DNA of 7,841 bases from Anaerolineae bacterium (GTDB lineage: Bacteria; Chloroflexota; Anaerolineae; Promineifilales; Promineifilaceae), in assembly GCA_014879345.1 (NCBI GenBank), contig JACSSI010000200.1, forward strand, positions 1-7,841, in the 5' to 3' direction. Position 1 is the first letter of the stretch, and every line of letters starts with the position of its first letter. Below the pieces are notes generated by a model that was not told the origin of the DNA, made no database searches, and saw only the letters and a list, made by a program, of their open reading frames with translations. A program made the translations under genes and the position numbers. Below are positions 5,515-7,841 of the stretch, one piece after another.

Positions 5515-5522
5515 AGGCTGGC
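5500..5522. repeat. Short hairpin with CTTGTCGAAG core
   Basis: GCCAG (5500-5504) pairs with CTGGC (5518-5522). Inside, CTT and AAG pair around a GTCG tetraloop, with a small internal loop between the two stems. Cores of this kind (CTTCGACAAG) are frequent in dispersed bacterial intergenic repeats, from general familiarity and not a search. Here it overlaps the putative dinB -35 box. Confidence 0.5.
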
Positions 5523-5527
5523 ACATG

Positions 5528-5544
5528 ACAAACTTCAACAAACT
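5528..5544. repeat. Direct repeat ACAAACT x2, 10-bp period
   Basis: ACAAACT occurs at 5528-5534 and 5538-5544, one helical turn apart, just upstream of the putative dinB -35 box. The spacing suits a dimeric or paired DNA-binding protein, but the units are short and AT-rich, and chance is a real alternative. Confidence 0.35.
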
Positions 5545-5556
5545 CAGCCCTCACCT

Positions 5557-5593
5557 AAAAGAAAAATGCGACCTACTGCAAAAGTACGTCGCA
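5557..5593 (-). terminator. Intrinsic terminator of the PucC-like transporter gene
   Basis: On the minus strand the stem TGCGAC/GTCGCA (5593-5588 with 5572-5567) extends inward through a C/G-type mismatch into four more pairs (TACT/AGTA) around a five-base loop. It is followed by TTTTTCTTTT (5566-5557). It lies 33 bases past the transporter stop and before the dinB promoter, so it separates the two units. Confidence 0.75.
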
Positions 5594-5599
5594 CCTAAA

Positions 5600-5632
5600 A
5601 ATCGTCAATCCACAATCACCAATCGTCAATCC
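5600..5632. repeat. Direct repeat AATCGTCAATCC x2
   Basis: The 12-mer occurs exactly at 5600-5611 and 5621-5632, a 21-base period, with related CACAATCACC between. The second copy includes the transporter stop codon (5626-5628), so the 3' end of that gene runs into the repeat. The purpose is unknown; a slippage product is possible. Confidence 0.6.
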
Positions 5633-7008
5633 GAAAGCGCCATCTGCACATCAGTCCGATCCACCACGCGCCCCACATCCTTGGCAAAACCAACCACATC
5701 AATGCGCAACAAAATCAAAATCGCGCCCACCAAACCGAGCGCCTCCAATCCAAAAATAACGGCATACGTCGTTCCTGGTGGCAAACCCATACCCAGCAGC
5801 AAAATATCACGAGTCACACCACCCAAAAATGTGCCCACACCCTTAGACACCAAAATCGCAATCGACCACAAACCCAAATACGCGCCAGCCTCCGCATCAG
5901 AAGCCATCACCGCCATCAAACTCAAACCGCCAAACGTATAAACGCCAAAACCGCCACCAAAAATCAGCAGCGATAGCTCAATCAAATGCACCTGCCCCAG
6001 CAAAGCAGCCAATCCCAAAAGAAACAAGCCAAGCGCCATCGACCCCAGACCCCAATTGGCAATCGTAGCCTGGCGTTCCGGCGGCCGTTTTCGCCACAAA
6101 TACGTGCTAAGCAACAACGTAACTACCGTTGCCGCCTGCCAATAACTGTTAAATCGCGTCGTGCGGCTGACCGGCAAATCAAACGTCTCCGCCCCAAACG
6201 GTTCCAAAATCGCATCTTGCGCCCAGGCAGACATCGTTGCCAACGCCAGGAAAAAGAAAAACAGTCGAGTACGTGGATCAGCCCAAATTTTCTTCAAAAT
6301 ATCCACAAACTGTGGCTGCGATTCCTTTTCCGTTTTTGATTCAACAGGTTGATCTCGCTTCTTGACGCGCTTCTCCGTGCCAACAATGGCAAAAAACCAA
6401 AAGAAGCCGCCAATCACCATCGTGGCAATCACCATCTCCCAGAAAACCTGCGGCGAATAGACTTCCATCCACAGGCTAAAACCAATACCCACAATAGCAA
6501 AGAAGATGATAAGCATCGTCTCGGCCGCACTAATCGCCAAACCCTGCTTCTCCGGTGGCGCAGAATCACGCACCAACGCCAAAAACGGGCTGCCCGAAAT
6601 CAACGTGCCAATGCCATACATCAGCGATGACGCCAATGCCATCAGCCAGCCTACCGTATCCGTCGTAGCACCATCCAGCCGCATTAAGCTGAAGCCCAAC
6701 AACGGCAGCGACAGTACCATCAACCCCCTGCCCAGCCAAATGTAAGAAGTCCGCCGATAGCCAAACAGCCATCTCGTATCAGACCGATACCCTGCCCACA
6801 AACTCAATGGCGAAAGCAAATAACGCAAGGCAATCAGCAGCCCCACAGGCGTGGCTGGAATGCCAAAATTGGAAATCATGACGCGATTCCAAATGCTCGT
6901 TACCAAAATATCACCCATGGCAGAGCCAATCTGGAAACTGCTTAAGCGCAATAAGCGCCAGTTGTTGAACGGTTTGATTACTTGCGTATGTTGAGAGATT
7001 GATGTCAT
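5626..7008 (-). CDS. PucC/BCD-family MFS transporter (bacteriochlorophyll-delivery family relative)
   Basis: A 460-residue inner-membrane protein with about 12 hydrophobic spans and a charged central loop (211-240), as in the major facilitator superfamily. It has the signatures of the PucC/LhaA group: NRVMISNFGIPATPVGLLIA (41-60), the loop GYRSDTRW...GYRRTSYIWLG (73-93), and the second-half signature QDAILEPFGAE (264-274) followed by SRTTRF (281-286). In phototrophs PucC and LhaA assist assembly of light-harvesting or reaction-centre complexes by handling (bacterio)chlorophyll. In other bacteria this family's substrate is unknown. No bch, puf, puc or carotenoid gene lies in the window, so a pigment role here is not shown. 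ATG 7008 has no SD; a promoter-like pair lies 29-56 bases upstream. It is flanked by terminators on both sides, so it is probably monocistronic. I am confident of the family, not of the cargo. Confidence 0.9.
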   Translation of the reverse strand: MTSISQHTQVIKPFNNWRLLRLSSFQIGSAMGDILVTSIWNRVMISNFGIPATPVGLLIALRYLLSPLSLWAGYRSDTRWLFGYRRTSYIWLGRGLMVLSLPLLGFSLMRLDGATTDTVGWLMALASSLMYGIGTLISGSPFLALVRDSAPPEKQGLAISAAETMLIIFFAIVGIGFSLWMEVYSPQVFWEMVIATMVIGGFFWFFAIVGTEKRVKKRDQPVESKTEKESQPQFVDILKKIWADPRTRLFFFFLALATMSAWAQDAILEPFGAETFDLPVSRTTRFNSYWQAATVVTLLLSTYLWRKRPPERQATIANWGLGSMALGLFLLGLAALLGQVHLIELSLLIFGGGFGVYTFGGLSLMAVMASDAEAGAYLGLWSIAILVSKGVGTFLGGVTRDILLLGMGLPPGTTYAVIFGLEALGLVGAILILLRIDVVGFAKDVGRVVDRTDVQMALSD

Positions 7009-7036
7009 TTAGTCACAGCCTGTTTTGGTTAGCAGG

Positions 7037-7064
7037 ATTGTACAGGTATCAACCCTGAGATCAA
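7037..7064 (-). promoter_or_regulatory. Putative promoter of the PucC-like gene
   Basis: TTGATC (7064-7059, 4/6) and TACAAT (7042-7037, 5/6) are 16 bases apart on the minus strand. The start would fall about 20 bases before the transporter ATG. The -35 box touches the T-run of the kinase terminator, so the two signals are packed end to end. Confidence 0.4.
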
Positions 7065-7095
7065 AAAAGCCTCCCGGAACAAACCTCCAGAAGGC
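7063..7095 (-). terminator. Strong intrinsic terminator of the histidine kinase gene
   Basis: On the minus strand GCCTTCTGGAG pairs with TTCCGGGAGGC through 11 consecutive pairs (some G-T) around a five-base loop, and is followed directly by six T (7068-7063). It lies about 50 bases past the kinase stop; the bases between (7096-7145) show nothing else. It is the clearest terminator in the window. Confidence 0.85.
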
Positions 7096-7145
7096 AGCTT
7101 CTTAATGTCTATACCTTTCTCGCAACCCTGCCGGAAGTTCTTGTA

Positions 7146-7841
7146 TTAAGCGACAACTAGCTCAGTAACGACAACAGGGAGTTTAATAGTAAACGTGGTG
7201 CCTTCACCTACCCGACTTGATGCTTGAATGCTGCCACCCAAACCATCAATGTAATCCTTAGTCCAGAACAACCCAAAACCCATACCACCACCAAGTTTTT
7301 TTGTAGACCAGCCCAGTTCAAAAATATTGCCCAAATTTTCGTGAGAAATACCTGGTCCATTATCGCGGATAACGATTTCTGCCTCGGATTCAAAAATCAA
7401 TTTTGTGGTTATCCACATTTTGGCATCTCTTTCAGAAGATGCCATGGCTTCTTCCGCATTTTTGATGATGATGCGGAACGCTTCAGAAAGCATGTCTTTA
7501 ACTGTCTCCGCAGGCGGCAAGGATTTTGCAAAGTTTAAGTGAAGCTTAACGTTTGTTTCTGTGGTGATTTTAGCCGTGGTGCGCAAAATCGAGGTGCGTG
7601 GATACACTTCTAATAAAGCACGCGCCATGCAATCATGAATATCAACTGGCTCGTCACCTTTTGTTTGCCACGGCTCATTCAGGTTATCAAGAATGACAAT
7701 GATTTTTTCTAACTGGTTGGCGACTGTGGGCAATTCTCGCAATATAAATTGCTGCCGTTCTGGGGAAAGCTCTGGCAGCATTTGCAATAATTGTACGTAG
7801 CCGTTGACGTTACCCACATAGTTGCGCAAGGAATGAGCTGA
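7146..7841 (-). CDS. Sensor histidine kinase, C-terminal kinase core (N-terminus beyond window)
   Basis: The frame is open to the right edge and 231 residues are visible. The second to eighth visible residues, AHSLRNY, form the phosphoacceptor H-box, with the histidine at 7835-7833. It is followed by a dimerisation helix pair and then the HATPase domain: N-box IIIKNAEEAM (Asn about visible residue 128), DNGPGI (160-165), IFELGWSTKK, and the G2 box GGGMGFGLF (184-192), ending TTFTIKLP. All ATP-binding boxes are intact, so it should autophosphorylate. The sensing part and any partner regulator lie outside the window, so the signal is unknown. A TTG at 7829 could be mistaken for a start, but the H-box lies before it, so the gene must begin further out. 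No response regulator follows it; the terminator at 7063-7095 ends the unit. Confidence 0.93.
   Translation of the reverse strand, partial: SAHSLRNYVGNVNGYVQLLQMLPELSPERQQFILRELPTVANQLEKIIVILDNLNEPWQTKGDEPVDIHDCMARALLEVYPRTSILRTTAKITTETNVKLHLNFAKSLPPAETVKDMLSEAFRIIIKNAEEAMASSERDAKMWITTKLIFESEAEIVIRDNGPGISHENLGNIFELGWSTKKLGGGMGFGLFWTKDYIDGLGGSIQASSRVGEGTTFTIKLPVVVTELVVA

Noticed and set aside
5477..5556. LexA/SOS box upstream of dinB
   Set aside because: No sequence matching a LexA operator that I can name (E. coli CTGT-N8-ACAG or the Gram-positive GAAC/GTTC type) is present.
5375..5941. 188-residue plus-strand open frame spanning the dinB-transporter gap
   Set aside because: It crosses the starts and ends of two solid minus-strand genes and the transporter terminator. 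Its Lys/Pro/Thr-rich composition reflects antisense codons.
7827..7829. TTG as a start codon of the histidine kinase
   Set aside because: The phosphoacceptor H-box lies just before it in the same open frame, so the true start is beyond the window.

Overview
The window reads as bacterial chromosome of moderate GC with dense genes and short intergenic gaps. It carries seven protein genes and no RNA gene, CRISPR array or transposase that I can support. My best guess for the host is a member of the Chloroflexota. The grounds are the PucC/BCD-family transporter, the style of the Ddl-like ATP-grasp protein and P450, and an iterated AACGGCCGTT palindrome. This rests on impression rather than a database search, so it is tentative.

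Layout from left to right: (1) lipA, minus strand, cut by the left edge. (2) lipB, minus strand, just upstream of lipA. Together they give the two-step de novo lipoylation route: LipB transfers octanoyl from ACP to the target lysine and LipA inserts two sulfurs. The gap between them holds a TAGTC tandem array and a double-hairpin repeat. (3) A 199-bp divergent promoter region with a 12-bp perfect stem. (4) A D-Ala-D-Ala-ligase-like ATP-grasp gene on the plus strand, the only plus-strand gene. (5) A second, oppositely oriented copy of the double-hairpin repeat between convergent genes. (6) A cytochrome P450, minus. (7) A 165-bp nested inverted repeat resembling a MITE. (8) dinB (DNA polymerase IV), minus. 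(9) A PucC-like MFS transporter, minus, with its own intrinsic terminator. (10) The C-terminal part of a sensor histidine kinase, minus, running off the right edge and ending in a strong intrinsic terminator.

Apart from lipB-lipA the genes look like independent transcription units. Terminators follow the kinase, the transporter and possibly dinB, and promoter-like boxes precede dinB, the transporter, lipB and the ATP-grasp gene. I see no metabolic pathway linking P450, dinB, transporter and kinase.

The most unusual signal is DNA-level. The perfect 10-bp palindrome AACGGCCGTT occurs six times in 7.8 kb, where chance predicts about 0.01. The copies lie in four genes, in two reading frames, and once in an intergenic region, with several degenerate copies besides. 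This resembles the behaviour of the cyanobacterial HIP1 octamer. The second point of interest is the layered set of small intergenic repeats, several of which seem to have been built into regulatory or coding ends: an SD in the TAGTC array, a -35 in the CTTCGACAAG hairpin, and the lipB stop codon in the double-hairpin repeat.
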